From Paenibacillus endophyticus (GTDB lineage Bacteria; Bacillota; Bacilli; Paenibacillales; Paenibacillaceae): a DNA stretch of 64,000 bases. The notes beneath the pieces were generated by a model. That model saw nothing but the letters and a program-made list of their open reading frames with translations. It had not been told where the DNA came from and ran no database searches. The stretch spans positions 248,001-312,000 of the forward strand of contig NZ_JACHXW010000002.1 in assembly GCF_014192395.1 (NCBI RefSeq). The letters run 5' to 3'. Below are positions 17,683-25,995 of this stretch, one piece after another. Every line of letters begins with the position of its first letter. Position 1 is the first letter of the stretch. The position numbers and the translations under genes were made by a program.

Positions 17683-17710
17683 ATTATACCTAGGATATTT
17701 ACAAAGTCAA
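17683..17710 (-). promoter_or_regulatory. Sigma-A promoter of the trpS T-box transcript
   Basis: TTGACT (17705-17710) and TATAAT (17683-17688) are 16 nt apart on the minus strand, just upstream of the T-box leader. Confidence 0.82.
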
Positions 17711-17730
17711 GTCATGAAATAGTTGTCCTA

Positions 17731-17759
17731 TTGTCGTATTCTCCAGCATAAGCTATACT
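17731..17759 (+). promoter_or_regulatory. Sigma-A promoter of the permease operon
   Basis: TTGTCG (17731-17736) and TATACT (17754-17759) are separated by 17 nt, about 40 nt upstream of the permease start codon. A Zur-like site lies immediately downstream. Confidence 0.65.
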
Positions 17760-17764
17760 GGTAA

Positions 17765-17779
17765 TCGTAATCCTTACAA
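17765..17779. promoter_or_regulatory. Candidate Zur box
   Basis: TCGTAATCCTTACAA differs from the Firmicutes Zur core TCGTAATNATTACGA at only two defined positions. It lies 6 nt downstream of the -10, over the predicted transcription start, a repressing position. Zur control is inference from this match and from the histidine-rich loop in the permease. Confidence 0.55.
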
Positions 17780-17799
17780 AGAAGAGAGGATACTGAATC

Positions 17800-18819
17800 A
17801 TGTTGAAATTTTTATTCCGCTTTGGTACACCGCTGCTTGGCGTAGGCTGCCTGATCATGCTTGCGTTAATCGTGACCAACCGTGAATGGCCAACGGAGCT
17901 TCTAAATGCTGCCAACCTGCAATCCTTTAAAATATTATTTATCAGCATTATTTTAGAAGCATTTCCATTTATCCTGCTTGGCGTTTTATTCTCAGCTTTG
18001 CTTCAAGTATTTGTAACCGATGAACTCATTCAAAAATTCACACCTAAAAATCCGATTGCAGGCGTTCTTTTTGGTGCATTGCTTGGCATTTTGTTTCCGT
18101 TATGCGAATGCGGAATGATCCCTGTTGTCAGGCGCTTGATTCGCAAAGGCATGCCGGCTTATATTGGTATTGTTTATCTACTCGCAGGGCCTATCGTCAA
18201 TCCTATCGTTTATGCCTCGACCTTCACTGCTTTCCGGACGAAGCCTGAAATGGCTTATTCTCGAATGGGACTAGCCTTCGCGATCGCTGTTATCGTCGGC
18301 CTGCTGCTCTATAAGTTCATGAAAAAAAGTCCGCTCAAAGCAACGCCTGCTCTACATATGGCTCATCATGGCCACTCCCATTCACACGACCACGGCGCAC
18401 ATCACAAAGGGTTTAAGGGTCGTGTTGCCTCGATACTGTCTCATGCTTCAGACGAATTTTTTGAGATGGGCAAATATTTGATTTTTGGCGCTTTATTGAC
18501 CGCAGTAATTCAATCCGTGATTGACCGCAATACGTTGGCCGCTTTTGCCGACCAGCCTGTATTCTCCTATATCTTCATGATGGGATTTGCCTTTATTCTC
18601 TCGATTTGCTCGACATCCGACGCTTTTATCGCGTCATCCTTCAGCGGCATGTTTGATTTCGGACCACTGCTTGCTTTTCTTGTCTTCGGACCCATGATAG
18701 ACCTTAAGAACACGCTAATGTTACTGACTACATTCCGTGTTAAATTCGTACTTATCCTTATTGCATTAACTGCTGCGCTGACCTTTATCGGCGCAGTGAT
18801 TACGGAGGCGCTATTATGA
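17800..18819 (+). CDS. Permease of the YcgR/DUF318 family, possibly metal-linked
   Basis: The 339-residue protein has about eight membrane segments and belongs to the DUF318/COG0701 permeases, whose best-known relative is ArsP. The conserved GILFPLCECGMIPVVRRL segment, with its two cysteines near residue 105, is typical. A cytoplasmic or external loop near residue 185 is histidine-rich (HMAHHGHSHSHDHGAHH), a probable metal-binding stretch. AGAGAGG precedes the ATG. It overlaps the next gene by four bases and has a Zur-like box at its promoter, so a role in zinc homeostasis is a reasonable guess. Direction and substrate are unknown. Confidence 0.83.
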   Translation: MLKFLFRFGTPLLGVGCLIMLALIVTNREWPTELLNAANLQSFKILFISIILEAFPFILLGVLFSALLQVFVTDELIQKFTPKNPIAGVLFGALLGILFPLCECGMIPVVRRLIRKGMPAYIGIVYLLAGPIVNPIVYASTFTAFRTKPEMAYSRMGLAFAIAVIVGLLLYKFMKKSPLKATPALHMAHHGHSHSHDHGAHHKGFKGRVASILSHASDEFFEMGKYLIFGALLTAVIQSVIDRNTLAAFADQPVFSYIFMMGFAFILSICSTSDAFIASSFSGMFDFGPLLAFLVFGPMIDLKNTLMLLTTFRVKFVLILIALTAALTFIGAVITEALL

Positions 18820-19757
18820 TCCATCATTTAATTCGAGCAGCTATTCTAACCGGCTTTGCCATGTTCATCGTCTACTTGGACCGGACCGGCGAAATGATGT
18901 TGTACATTGCGCCAAGAATGGAGCTTTACGTCAAGCTTTCAGCTCTCGGCCTTTACGCAGCAGCTATTTACCAGATCTATGCCGCGCTTCAGAAGCGAAT
19001 GGGCAAGCAGGCTCCTGATTGCGATTGCGAGCATGAGCCCTCACCCTCCATAATCAAAAATGTGCTCATTTACGGTCTATTTGTTTTCCCGCTGCTGCTT
19101 GGCTTCCTCATCCCTACCGGAACGCTTGGAAGCGCGCTTGCCTCCAAAAAAGGAATGAGTCTATCAGGCAGCGCAAGCATCGAACGCACTGACAACACTG
19201 CCTCGCCAGAGCTTGATCCTTCAGAAAGCCAAGGGCTCAATGCCGATGCCGATACCAAGGCAGCAGCGCAGTCTCCTTCTAAAGAAGAAAATGCTAAAGC
19301 AGAAAGCGGCATCGATGCTCTATTTCCATATGACGAGTATACGGAGACGCACGCTGCATACGGTAAGAAACTTTACGAGCAGGCGCTGATCAGCGTGCCT
19401 GAGAAGCAATTTATTGAGACGCTTACCACGCTTGATCTTTACCGAGAAGCTTTTATTGGGAAAGAAGTTGAAATAACGGGGTTTGTTTACCGTGAAGAGG
19501 ATATGGGCAAGGAACGCCTGGCTATCAGCCGCTTCGCCATGAACTGCTGCTCGGCAGATGCACTGCCATACGGTTTGATGATTATCTGGCCCAAAGCGCT
19601 TGATTACGTTGAAGACGAATGGGTTACTGTTAAAGGAACGTTAACCACCTCAACATATATGGACAACGAAATTATTACATTGGATGCCATTAAGATGGAG
19701 AGAGTCAAAGCTCCTGAATCGCCATATGTGTACCCCGATCTTGATTTCGGCCTATAG
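18816..19757 (+). CDS. TIGR03943/YcgQ family membrane protein, permease partner
   Basis: The 313-residue protein has an N-terminal part with about three membrane segments (to about residue 105), an Ala/Ser/Glu-rich linker (about 110-165) and a soluble domain probably outside the membrane. That domain carries RFAMNCCSADALPYGLMI near residue 240, the conserved double-cysteine segment of the family. A small CDCEHEP cluster near residue 67 could bind metal. YcgQ-type proteins nearly always accompany YcgR-type permeases, as here with a four-base overlap. Its precise role is unknown. Confidence 0.83.
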   Translation: MIHHLIRAAILTGFAMFIVYLDRTGEMMLYIAPRMELYVKLSALGLYAAAIYQIYAALQKRMGKQAPDCDCEHEPSPSIIKNVLIYGLFVFPLLLGFLIPTGTLGSALASKKGMSLSGSASIERTDNTASPELDPSESQGLNADADTKAAAQSPSKEENAKAESGIDALFPYDEYTETHAAYGKKLYEQALISVPEKQFIETLTTLDLYREAFIGKEVEITGFVYREEDMGKERLAISRFAMNCCSADALPYGLMIIWPKALDYVEDEWVTVKGTLTTSTYMDNEIITLDAIKMERVKAPESPYVYPDLDFGL

Positions 19758-19765
19758 CAAAGAAG

Positions 19766-19793
19766 AAAAGCTGACGATTGCCGTCAGCTTTTT
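19766..19793. terminator. Bidirectional terminator
   Basis: GAAAAGCTGACG pairs with CGTCAGCTTTTT around ATTGC. T residues follow on the plus strand and a T-rich stretch on the minus strand. It serves the permease operon and the convergent gene at 19797. Confidence 0.88.
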
Positions 19794-19796
19794 CTT

Positions 19797-20216
19797 TTAT
19801 TCATGTGACTGTCTATTGTTATCCCATAAATCATTTCGTTTCGGATAAAAGCGTGAGTTCCAATTAGCCATATTGTAATTAGATTCGAAAAGAATGCTGG
19901 CTGACCATGAATTTGAACTTGGGCGAACAGAGAAATCATATAAAATCTCACCGTGCGTCCATTCCTTCCTGAATTTCAGCGATTCAATTGCCATTTGCTT
20001 AAAAGCCTGTACTTGCAAGGATGAGAGCCCCTTGTCCTCAACCTCGAACTTTCCGTTCTTGCTTTCAATGGGATGGTGCCTAATACCGAACTTCCCAACT
20101 GCGTTGTTTCTGATATGTATCAATACTGTTCCTGCAGTGGCATTAGTCAATTCCCCCTCGAGCTGGCGAAAAACAAATTCCACTTGGCGTGCGAGCGATG
20201 CTGAATCCGTATGCAT
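19797..20216 (-). CDS. Uncharacterised soluble protein
   Basis: The 139-residue frame has AGGAGG 9 nt before its ATG, so it is very likely expressed. It has no signal peptide, no membrane segment and no cysteine. The sequence alternates helices and strands, with a hydrophilic, Asn/Trp-rich C-terminus (NYNMANWNSRFYPKRNDLW). I do not recognise the family. It stands alone between a terminator and a long AT-rich gap. Confidence 0.62.
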   Translation of the reverse strand: MHTDSASLARQVEFVFRQLEGELTNATAGTVLIHIRNNAVGKFGIRHHPIESKNGKFEVEDKGLSSLQVQAFKQMAIESLKFRKEWTHGEILYDFSVRPSSNSWSASILFESNYNMANWNSRFYPKRNDLWDNNRQSHE

Positions 20217-20681
20217 ACAAATTTTCCTCCTTTATGAATTATTAGGTATGAGTTACCATTTAGGTCTCGCTTCATATTATATAGTTCTTTTCTATCATTT
20301 ACAATATATTATTTTACATTATTTTTAATTAAATGATACTATTCGACTTTAATTTTATTTTAATATGTTATTTTATTACATAATAAAATAAACAACGAGT
20401 GAATATCAAGTCGTCGTGCATAGAATTACCTATTCAGTTCATCGATAAGATAATACTGCTGTTTTACTGCAGCAATTATGCTTAAACTTAGGATAATAGG
20501 ACCACATCGATAGATTTAACATTAATTATAAAATTAATTTCCGATTACCTGTAATGGTATCATTTTCTAATTGTTATCACACCGAAAAAACGTTTGGTAT
20601 TTTCCGAAAAGCCGCTTGCGTGCTTCAATTATTTATATATTTTGCAAATCGACAATTATAGACCAATTTCGCATCGGGTGC
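20217..20681. other. AT-rich gene-free gap
   Basis: About 460 nt upstream of the chemotaxis gene are strongly AT-rich, unlike the flanking genes. I see no open frame with a ribosome site, no convincing stem-loop and no recognisable operator. It may simply hold promoters of the two divergent genes. Confidence 0.5.
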
Positions 20682-20687
20682 TATAAT
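20682..20687 (+). promoter_or_regulatory. Extended -10 of the chemotaxis gene
   Basis: TATAAT preceded by TGC (an extended -10) lies 32 nt before the ATG. The region about 17 nt upstream (TAGACC) is only a weak -35. No sigma-D pattern was seen. Confidence 0.5.
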
Positions 20688-20719
20688 ATGGATAATCTAA
20701 TAAAAGGAGCGCTTACATA

Positions 20720-21985
20720 ATGATCCAATGGTACTATTCGCTTTCTGTGCGCAATAAGCTGCTAATCACTTCTTATTTGAATTTAGCGGTGTTCGCCCTC
20801 ATTATGCTTATCGTTTTATCCGTATCAGGCGGCTCGCTTGTTGCAGGAATTATCGTCACAATCATTATGGCAATCGCTACGCTCCCGCTCGTTTCCTTTA
20901 TTGAGAAATCGATTAACAACTCCTTCGATGAGATTAAAGGAACAGCTCTTCGTATTTCGAAGGGTGACTTCACGCAAAAAATTGATACAACCTCATCCTC
21001 AGCATTAGGTGAGCTAGGCCATTCCTTTAACAGCATGATAGACAAGCTTCGTGACATACTGACGGAAACATCCAATATTATCCGTCATGTATCCGATACG
21101 AGTCACAGCATATTCGATAAAAATAACAATATCCAAATCGCGATGCAGCAGGTAGCGGCCTCCGCCAACGAACTTGCTACTGGAGCCAACGAAATATCAG
21201 AGGACGTCTCCGATATGAGTGAATCCATCACGGAGATCGAAGAAAAAGTTTCTGATTATGCGACCTCGACGAAAGAAATGAATACCCGCTCAGAGCAAAC
21301 GCTGCAGCTCGTAGACAAGGGCATGAAGGCGCTCGATGTTCAAGCTGAAGGCATGCGCCGAAACGTCGAAGCTACCGAGAAAGTATCCGCTACAATCGAG
21401 GACCTCGCTCGCAAAGCGCGGGGAATCAGCGCCATTACGACGACGATATCTGATTTGGCTGAACAAACGAATCTGCTTTCCCTGAATGCTTCGATCGAAG
21501 CAGCAAGAGCAGGTGAGCACGGCCGCGGATTCGCCGTTGTTGCTCAAGAGGTACGCAAGCTTGCTGAGGAATCCAGCGCTTCCACCAAGCAGGTTTTCAA
21601 TCTTGTGAAATCCATCGATGAAGGTATTAAGCATACGATCAGCAATATGAAAACAAACGAAGAGGTTGTAAAGCTGCAAACCGAGCATATTAAAGAATCT
21701 GAGGTTGTTTTTACCGAAATCGTACAGAGCGTTCAATTTATTACGGACAAAATATTTGTTTTCTCTCAAGAAAGTGATGCAATGCTCGAGAGCGCACGCA
21801 AAATTTCTGGAGCAATTCAGAATATCTCAGCCATTACGCAGCAATCCGCAGCAGGCACAGAACAGGTATCCGCTTCCATGAACGAGCAAATCGCTTCCGT
21901 CCAAGCGGTCGTTGAGGAAACGGAGCGCATGCGTACAATGGCTGCCCAGCTTCTAAGAACTATCAATGTTTTCAAAATGAAATAA
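20720..21985 (+). CDS. Methyl-accepting chemotaxis protein without extracellular sensor
   Basis: The 421-residue protein has two membrane segments (about 14-35 and 38-58) joined by only a few residues, so there is no external ligand domain. A HAMP domain (about 58-110) and a long coiled-coil signalling domain follow. The hairpin tip that contacts CheA/CheW is readable as [20 protein letters not shown] and [19 protein letters not shown], close to residues 250-285. It may sense membrane state or an internal cue. AAAGGAG precedes the ATG and a terminator follows, so it is monocistronic. Confidence 0.92.
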   Translation: MIQWYYSLSVRNKLLITSYLNLAVFALIMLIVLSVSGGSLVAGIIVTIIMAIATLPLVSFIEKSINNSFDEIKGTALRISKGDFTQKIDTTSSSALGELGHSFNSMIDKLRDILTETSNIIRHVSDTSHSIFDKNNNIQIAMQQVAASANELATGANEISEDVSDMSESITEIEEKVSDYATSTKEMNTRSEQTLQLVDKGMKALDVQAEGMRRNVEATEKVSATIEDLARKARGISAITTTISDLAEQTNLLSLNASIEAARAGEHGRGFAVVAQEVRKLAEESSASTKQVFNLVKSIDEGIKHTISNMKTNEEVVKLQTEHIKESEVVFTEIVQSVQFITDKIFVFSQESDAMLESARKISGAIQNISAITQQSAAGTEQVSASMNEQIASVQAVVEETERMRTMAAQLLRTINVFKMK

Positions 21986-22000
21986 GCATCTCCACATTAG

Positions 22001-22050
22001 AAAAAGCCCATCGTCTAATCCGCAGCAATGCGGGTAGATGATGGGCTTTT
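22001..22050. terminator. Rho-independent terminator
   Basis: AAAAGCCCATC pairs with GATGGGCTTTT around a secondary stem. It lies between the convergent chemotaxis and FhuF-type genes and can serve both. Confidence 0.85.
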
Positions 22051-22067
22051 ACCTTATAGAGCCACGC

Positions 22068-22871
22068 TTACGCTTGCTGCTTGGCTCTATATTCCAAGCG
22101 GCGCTCTTCGCGCTCGCTTTCCTTGATTCTAGGACAGCTATAGCAGTAATATCCGCCTTCAACATGATAATACAAACAACAGGATGATTTCAACCGCATT
22201 TGTTTGTCCGGACTGTCCAAAGATTCGGTCATGCGAAACTTTACGTTTAGCGGGTTTTTATTGCGCCCGAAGACTGCTGGATCAAGCGACTTCACAAGCT
22301 CAAAATTCCGCTCCGCCTTTTGCTTGACCTGCTCGGTCTCATTCATAACCATTAACCGATCGTAACCATAGGCAAGCGAAGTAGGCAATTGCCCCCATAA
22401 CATACCGACCTGCAATGTACCCACCGTAGCAATGGACTCAAATACAGGCAGTACTGTGTTTTCGAAGAACCCAATAATTTTGTCCTTTACCCATTCATCC
22501 TGCGTGTGCTCAGGTGCCGACTCCAAAGCGGAATCATTTAGATACAAATTAGATGCTACATACTCATGTCCGTTATAATCAGCCATATAAATTTGAACAG
22601 TTAGATTAGTCAAGGATAAGTTCAATGTTTTGTCCCAAGCTGAAAGCATGTAGAGCAATCCTAACATCGGTCCGCGAAACCAGCCTGCCGCATACACCTC
22701 CGCTACAGATGGGTCATTGCCCTTCAAGATCGGATTGTACAGCTTCAAAAACGATCTCATTTTCTCCTCGTCCAGAAGCTCCGATACAGGGCAGCTAAAA
22801 ATAGGATTTTCATGTTTACTGAACGTTAAATCAAAGTTGCTCTCCAGCAATTCCAGCATGGCTTCATTCAT
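22068..22871 (-). CDS. FhuF-type siderophore-iron reductase protein
   Basis: The 267-residue protein has a helical body like the C-terminal part of IucA/IucC-FhuF proteins and ends in the FhuF iron-sulphur motif: SSCCLYYHV, then YYCYSCPR, that is C-C-x10-C-x2-C, which binds a [2Fe-2S] cluster. Such proteins release iron from ferric siderophores in the cytoplasm. I chose ATG at 22871 with GAGGGG about 12 nt upstream; an in-frame TTG at 22907 lies before the ribosome site. The promoter carries a very good Fur box, which supports the role. Confidence 0.83.
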   Translation of the reverse strand: MNEAMLELLESNFDLTFSKHENPIFSCPVSELLDEEKMRSFLKLYNPILKGNDPSVAEVYAAGWFRGPMLGLLYMLSAWDKTLNLSLTNLTVQIYMADYNGHEYVASNLYLNDSALESAPEHTQDEWVKDKIIGFFENTVLPVFESIATVGTLQVGMLWGQLPTSLAYGYDRLMVMNETEQVKQKAERNFELVKSLDPAVFGRNKNPLNVKFRMTESLDSPDKQMRLKSSCCLYYHVEGGYYCYSCPRIKESEREERRLEYRAKQQA

Positions 22872-22925
22872 TGATGCGCTCGTCCCCTCATAACAACCCA
22901 ATTGCAAGCATTATTCATTATTCTT

Positions 22926-22954
22926 ATTATACAAGACTCGATAATGATTATCAA
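22926..22954 (-). promoter_or_regulatory. Sigma-A promoter of the FhuF-type gene
   Basis: On the minus strand TTGATA (22949-22954) and TATAAT (22926-22931) are 17 nt apart. The Fur box overlaps the -35 and the spacer. Confidence 0.8.
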
Positions 22955-22958
22955 TTAC
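22940..22958. promoter_or_regulatory. Fur box
   Basis: GATAATGATTATCAATTAC closely matches the Fur consensus GATAATGATAATCATTATC. Its position over the -35 of the FhuF-type gene fits iron-dependent repression. Confidence 0.82.
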
Positions 22959-22960
22959 AA

Positions 22961-23845
22961 TTAAGTCATTTGAACCGTTAGCTTTCCAAGCTGCTCAATG
23001 GCTACCTCAACTAAGTCGCCTGTCTGCAAATAAACTCTTTGATCACGCGGATAGCCAAGTACCACACCTTCAGGCGTACCTGTCAGTATGATATCGCCAG
23101 GCACAAGCGTCATATGCTTGGATACATAGCTGATAATAGCACTGCACGAGAAAATCATATCCGATGTGTTCGAATTTTGTTTTTGTATCCCGTTCACACT
23201 GCAAGAAATCGCAAGGTTATCAGGATTATCCACCTCATCTGCTGTAACGATATAAGGCCCGATTGGTGCAAAACCGTCACAGCTTTTCCCTAGCATCCAC
23301 TGTGAGGTTCTCCGCTGCAAATTGCGTGCAGACAAATCGTTCGCACAGCTGTAGCCATATACATAATTTAGCGCATCTGTCTCTTCAACATTTTTAGCCG
23401 TTTTTCCGATAATAATAGCCAGCTCCGCCTCATAATCCACCTCATCGCTAGTCAATGGAAGCTCGATATGATCACCATGTGCGCTTAATGCATTCGCGAA
23501 TTTGTTGAAAAGTATAGGCGAAGTCGGGATCTCAGCTTTCGTCTCCTCAGCGTGCTTGCGGTAATTCAAGCCAACGCAGATTATCTTTTGCGGCCGAGAA
23601 ACTACGGGAGCAAATGCAAGGATCGCTTCATTCAAAACATAAGAGGGACTGTTCTGTGTTAAAGCAGCCGCACAAAGCGTCTCCAGCTGCTCTCTTGCAG
23701 AATCCCCGCCTGCAATAGCAGACTCCATTGTGAATGGAACAGAAAGGTCAAGAGCCTCTGATGCTGCTTTTACATCCACAACGCCAGCTTCCGTTTTCAT
23801 ACCTAATCTTATTTCGTCAAAATACTTAAACTGCATTAATTTCAT
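22961..23845 (-). CDS. Fumarylacetoacetate hydrolase family protein
   Basis: The 294-residue enzyme has the FAH catalytic fold: ICVGLNYRKHAEE near residue 90, the metal-ligand segment VDYEAELAIIIGK, then SCANDLSARNLQ, and PGDIILTGTPEGV near the C-terminus. Relatives are acylpyruvases and 2-hydroxyhepta-2,4-diene-dioate isomerases, which cleave or isomerise beta-keto acids in the cytoplasm. The exact substrate cannot be deduced. It is alone; the only adjacent gene on this strand is the Fur-controlled one, whose promoter lies just behind its stop codon. Confidence 0.88.
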   Translation of the reverse strand: MKLMQFKYFDEIRLGMKTEAGVVDVKAASEALDLSVPFTMESAIAGGDSAREQLETLCAAALTQNSPSYVLNEAILAFAPVVSRPQKIICVGLNYRKHAEETKAEIPTSPILFNKFANALSAHGDHIELPLTSDEVDYEAELAIIIGKTAKNVEETDALNYVYGYSCANDLSARNLQRRTSQWMLGKSCDGFAPIGPYIVTADEVDNPDNLAISCSVNGIQKQNSNTSDMIFSCSAIISYVSKHMTLVPGDIILTGTPEGVVLGYPRDQRVYLQTGDLVEVAIEQLGKLTVQMT

Positions 23846-23977
23846 TGTATTACCTCCCTTATCCAGCTTCTTTCATCTTAAGCTTCTCTTATTTACCTGT
23901 AAAGCGCATGAAAGTTTCGCACAAGGGTACAATAGCGGCACAGTTAACTTACACTCGATTGCGGGGAAGGTATCACG

Positions 23978-24814
23978 ATGCATAAAAAAAGTACAATCAA
24001 AGGACTGCCTGCAGCAGGAATTGCTCTGCTTGCGATGCTGCTGCTTGGAGCAACGACCGAATCAAACGCTTATTCCGCAAGTAATCTGCAAAATACTTCG
24101 CAAGAAGAAGCGCGGCTGCCGCAGAAAGAAAAAAAGAAACGGCGTGCCGAATCCATGTCTTGGGTGAAGCTGCACCAGCAGTATCCAACCTCTTTTCTTC
24201 TGAACGGATCACGTCAATCCAAACGTATAGCCCTCACATTCGATGATGCACCAGACTCTAAATATACGCCGCTTATATTGGATGTGCTAGCCAAATATGA
24301 TGTTTGTGCTACATTCTTCATCGTCGGTAACCGCGCTGCCAAATATCCGGCAATCGTGAACCGCATACATAAGGAGGGGCATATCATTGGCAATCACTCT
24401 TATGATCATGCCGTATTATCTACCCTGAACCTAGCGAGCTACCAAAAGCAAATTTGGCGAACGGATGCCATCATACACCATATCATCGGATACTCGCCTC
24501 ATTTCATTCGTCCGCCTTACGGCGAGCTGCTGCCGCAGCAGGTCAGATGGAGCAAGTATGCAGGCTTCTCGATCGTTAATTGGGATGTAGATTCCGTCGA
24601 TTGGAAGAACAACCCCAGCAGTGCTTTAATTATGAAGAACATAAAAAAAACGCTTCAGCCCGGATCTATCATTCTACAGCACGCTGGAGGCGGAATTAAT
24701 CAGAACCTTTATGGTACGGTGAACGCATTGCCCAAGCTAATTCTCCTTCTGCGCAGCAAGGGGTATGAGCTAGTAACCTTGCCAGAGCTGCTGGGACAAC
24801 CTGCTGCACGATAA
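23978..24814 (+). CDS. Polysaccharide deacetylase (NodB domain) family protein
   Basis: The 278-residue protein has a short basic start, a hydrophobic segment (about 9-25) and probably acts outside the membrane. The NodB domain begins near residue 78: ALTFDDAPDS (the usual TFDDGP with Ala for Gly), then NHSYDH with the metal histidines, FIRPPYGE, a WDVDSVDW segment and ILQHAGG. These are the motifs of peptidoglycan or chitin deacetylases. AAGG lies upstream of the ATG. The stop codon is part of a perfect 15-bp tandem duplication (24801-24830). Confidence 0.88.
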   Translation: MHKKSTIKGLPAAGIALLAMLLLGATTESNAYSASNLQNTSQEEARLPQKEKKKRRAESMSWVKLHQQYPTSFLLNGSRQSKRIALTFDDAPDSKYTPLILDVLAKYDVCATFFIVGNRAAKYPAIVNRIHKEGHIIGNHSYDHAVLSTLNLASYQKQIWRTDAIIHHIIGYSPHFIRPPYGELLPQQVRWSKYAGFSIVNWDVDSVDWKNNPSSALIMKNIKKTLQPGSIILQHAGGGINQNLYGTVNALPKLILLLRSKGYELVTLPELLGQPAAR

Positions 24815-24830
24815 ACTGCTGCACGATAAA
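24801..24830. repeat. Perfect 15-bp tandem duplication at a gene end
   Basis: CTGCTGCACGATAAA occurs twice without a gap (24801-24815 and 24816-24830). The first copy contains the deacetylase stop codon, so the duplication is outside the coding sequence. Confidence 0.95.
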
Positions 24831-24835
24831 AAAAA

Positions 24836-24977
24836 GGGGCTGTCCCATAAGTCAGTCATTAAACGATGGAATATCCCCTTTGTTATTTAGGCTAAACAGC
24901 AAACAGCATATAAACTGCACATTTAAATATTCTTCCAATCGCCACTGCTTAGGGATTCCTGTGAATCAACGAGGAAA
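24836..24977 (+). repeat. Dispersed repeat, copy A
   Basis: Two blocks reappear near 35.7 kb. GGGGCTGTCCCATAAGTCA (24836-24854) matches 17 of 19 bases at 35672-35690. The block 24915-24977 matches 57 of 63 bases of the minus strand at 35719-35781. The first block resembles the ends of IS elements, so this may be a relic, although no transposase remains. The rest of the 24815-25135 gap holds no supported gene. Confidence 0.7.
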
Positions 24978-25135
24978 GGTTGGCATCCCTTCACAAATAC
25001 GACCGCTGACGATTCTCCAAAATCATATAAATGCTTCCTTTACCATTAACTTGTTCTACATATACAAACAAAACTGTCCTTGTTAGATTGGAAGACCACC
25101 CTTTTGCTGAAGAAAGCAGCAAATGACCAAAATCA

Positions 25136-25174
25136 AAAAAGCGGTACAGGGATAGCCACCTGCACCGCTTTTTA
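25136..25174. terminator. Rho-independent terminator
   Basis: AAAAAGCGGT-A-CAGG pairs with CCTG-CACCGCTTTTT across an 8-nt loop, with T residues on both sides. It serves the LysM-3D gene on the minus strand. Confidence 0.85.
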
Positions 25175-25210
25175 TGGGATTTTACTCTTAATTTGATTGT
25201 GCGAGCTGTT

Positions 25211-25867
25211 CTATTCAAGGATAAATACTTTGACGTCTTGGAAGCCAAATGACTTGGCTTGACTGGTCACGCCAGGTACGAAAATATCGATCCGATTGCC
25301 ATTAATCGAACCTCCGATATCCGTAGCGGTCGCGACCATCCCGCCTTGTGGCAGCCCGTTGTAGTCATAGCCCGTAACGTATAGCTTCGTTCCCAGCGGA
25401 ATCATTTTCGGGTCAACCGCAATTGTTCCGACCTTAAGCTTATCGCCGAAATAATCAACAGCTCCCCATTTGCCATTCTCTGAAGCTGCAGCAGTATATG
25501 CTGTTGCTTGAACGTTTATCGATTTGGAGTAAGCGTATTCTTTCCCGTTTATCGCCGTTATCGTCTGAGCAGATGCATCCTCAGTTGCTTTCATGGCAAC
25601 TGTCTTTTGGACTGCCCCTGCGGCAGCCGCTGCTTGCTTCGCAGCTACTGGTATATTCAGCTTCAATCCCTTATATATATTCTGCGAATTAACCTTTGGG
25701 TTAGCTTTCATCAGCGCATCCACGGAAATGCTATATTTCATGGAAAGCTTCCAGAATGTATCATTGTCAGTCGTTGTATGTGTTTTTGAAGCTGCATCCA
25801 CAGTGCCAGCCGCCATCATAACGGATAATCCAATTACGGCTGCTGCTAAAGTACGTCTTTTAAACAT
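25211..25867 (-). CDS. Secreted LysM-3D domain protein (YocH-like)
   Basis: The 218-residue protein has a signal peptide ending near VDAASK (residue 27), one LysM domain (about 30-73: DTFWKLSMKYSISVDALMKANP) and an Ala/Gln linker. A C-terminal 3D domain (about 115-216) carries the catalytic-type aspartates in VATATDIGGSINGNRIDIFVP. It is probably a cell-wall lytic enzyme related to B. subtilis YocH. AGGAGG precedes the ATG. Two small stem-loops lie in its leader. It is followed on the same strand by no other gene. Confidence 0.9.
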   Translation of the reverse strand: MFKRRTLAAAVIGLSVMMAAGTVDAASKTHTTTDNDTFWKLSMKYSISVDALMKANPKVNSQNIYKGLKLNIPVAAKQAAAAAGAVQKTVAMKATEDASAQTITAINGKEYAYSKSINVQATAYTAAASENGKWGAVDYFGDKLKVGTIAVDPKMIPLGTKLYVTGYDYNGLPQGGMVATATDIGGSINGNRIDIFVPGVTSQAKSFGFQDVKVFILE

Positions 25868-25891
25868 GCGGTAAATCCTCCTGTGCGTCCC

Positions 25892-25951
25892 CGAAGTTTC
25901 ACAACTTCGAGAGCGTTATTGATAAAGAAGGCCAAGGGCGGCAGCCGCCCT
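25892..25951. other. Two stem-loops in the leader of the LysM-3D gene
   Basis: CGAAGTT-TCAC-AACTTCG (25892-25909) and AGGGCGG-CAG-CCGCCCT (25935-25951) are perfect hairpins in the 128-nt gap between the CAP and LysM-3D genes. No T run follows on either strand at the second one, so a simple terminator is not obvious. No known riboswitch pattern was recognised. Confidence 0.45.
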
Positions 25952-25995
25952 CAACGAATTGCTGAAACCTGTTTTTATCTTGCTTCTTGCTCGAA

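Noticed and set aside
23730-24167. Plus-strand frame between the FAH and deacetylase genes
   Set aside because: It starts inside the FAH gene antisense and overlaps the deacetylase start; codon pattern and ribosome site are lacking.
24880-25086. Open frame of 68 codons overlapping repeat copy A
   Set aside because: The only conserved part is the 63-bp repeat block, there is no good ribosome site and the frame ends in unrelated sequence. It is treated as a repeat, not a gene.
25868-25995. c-di-AMP (ydaO-type) riboswitch
   Set aside because: Leader size and neighbouring gene are plausible but none of the conserved sequence blocks is seen.
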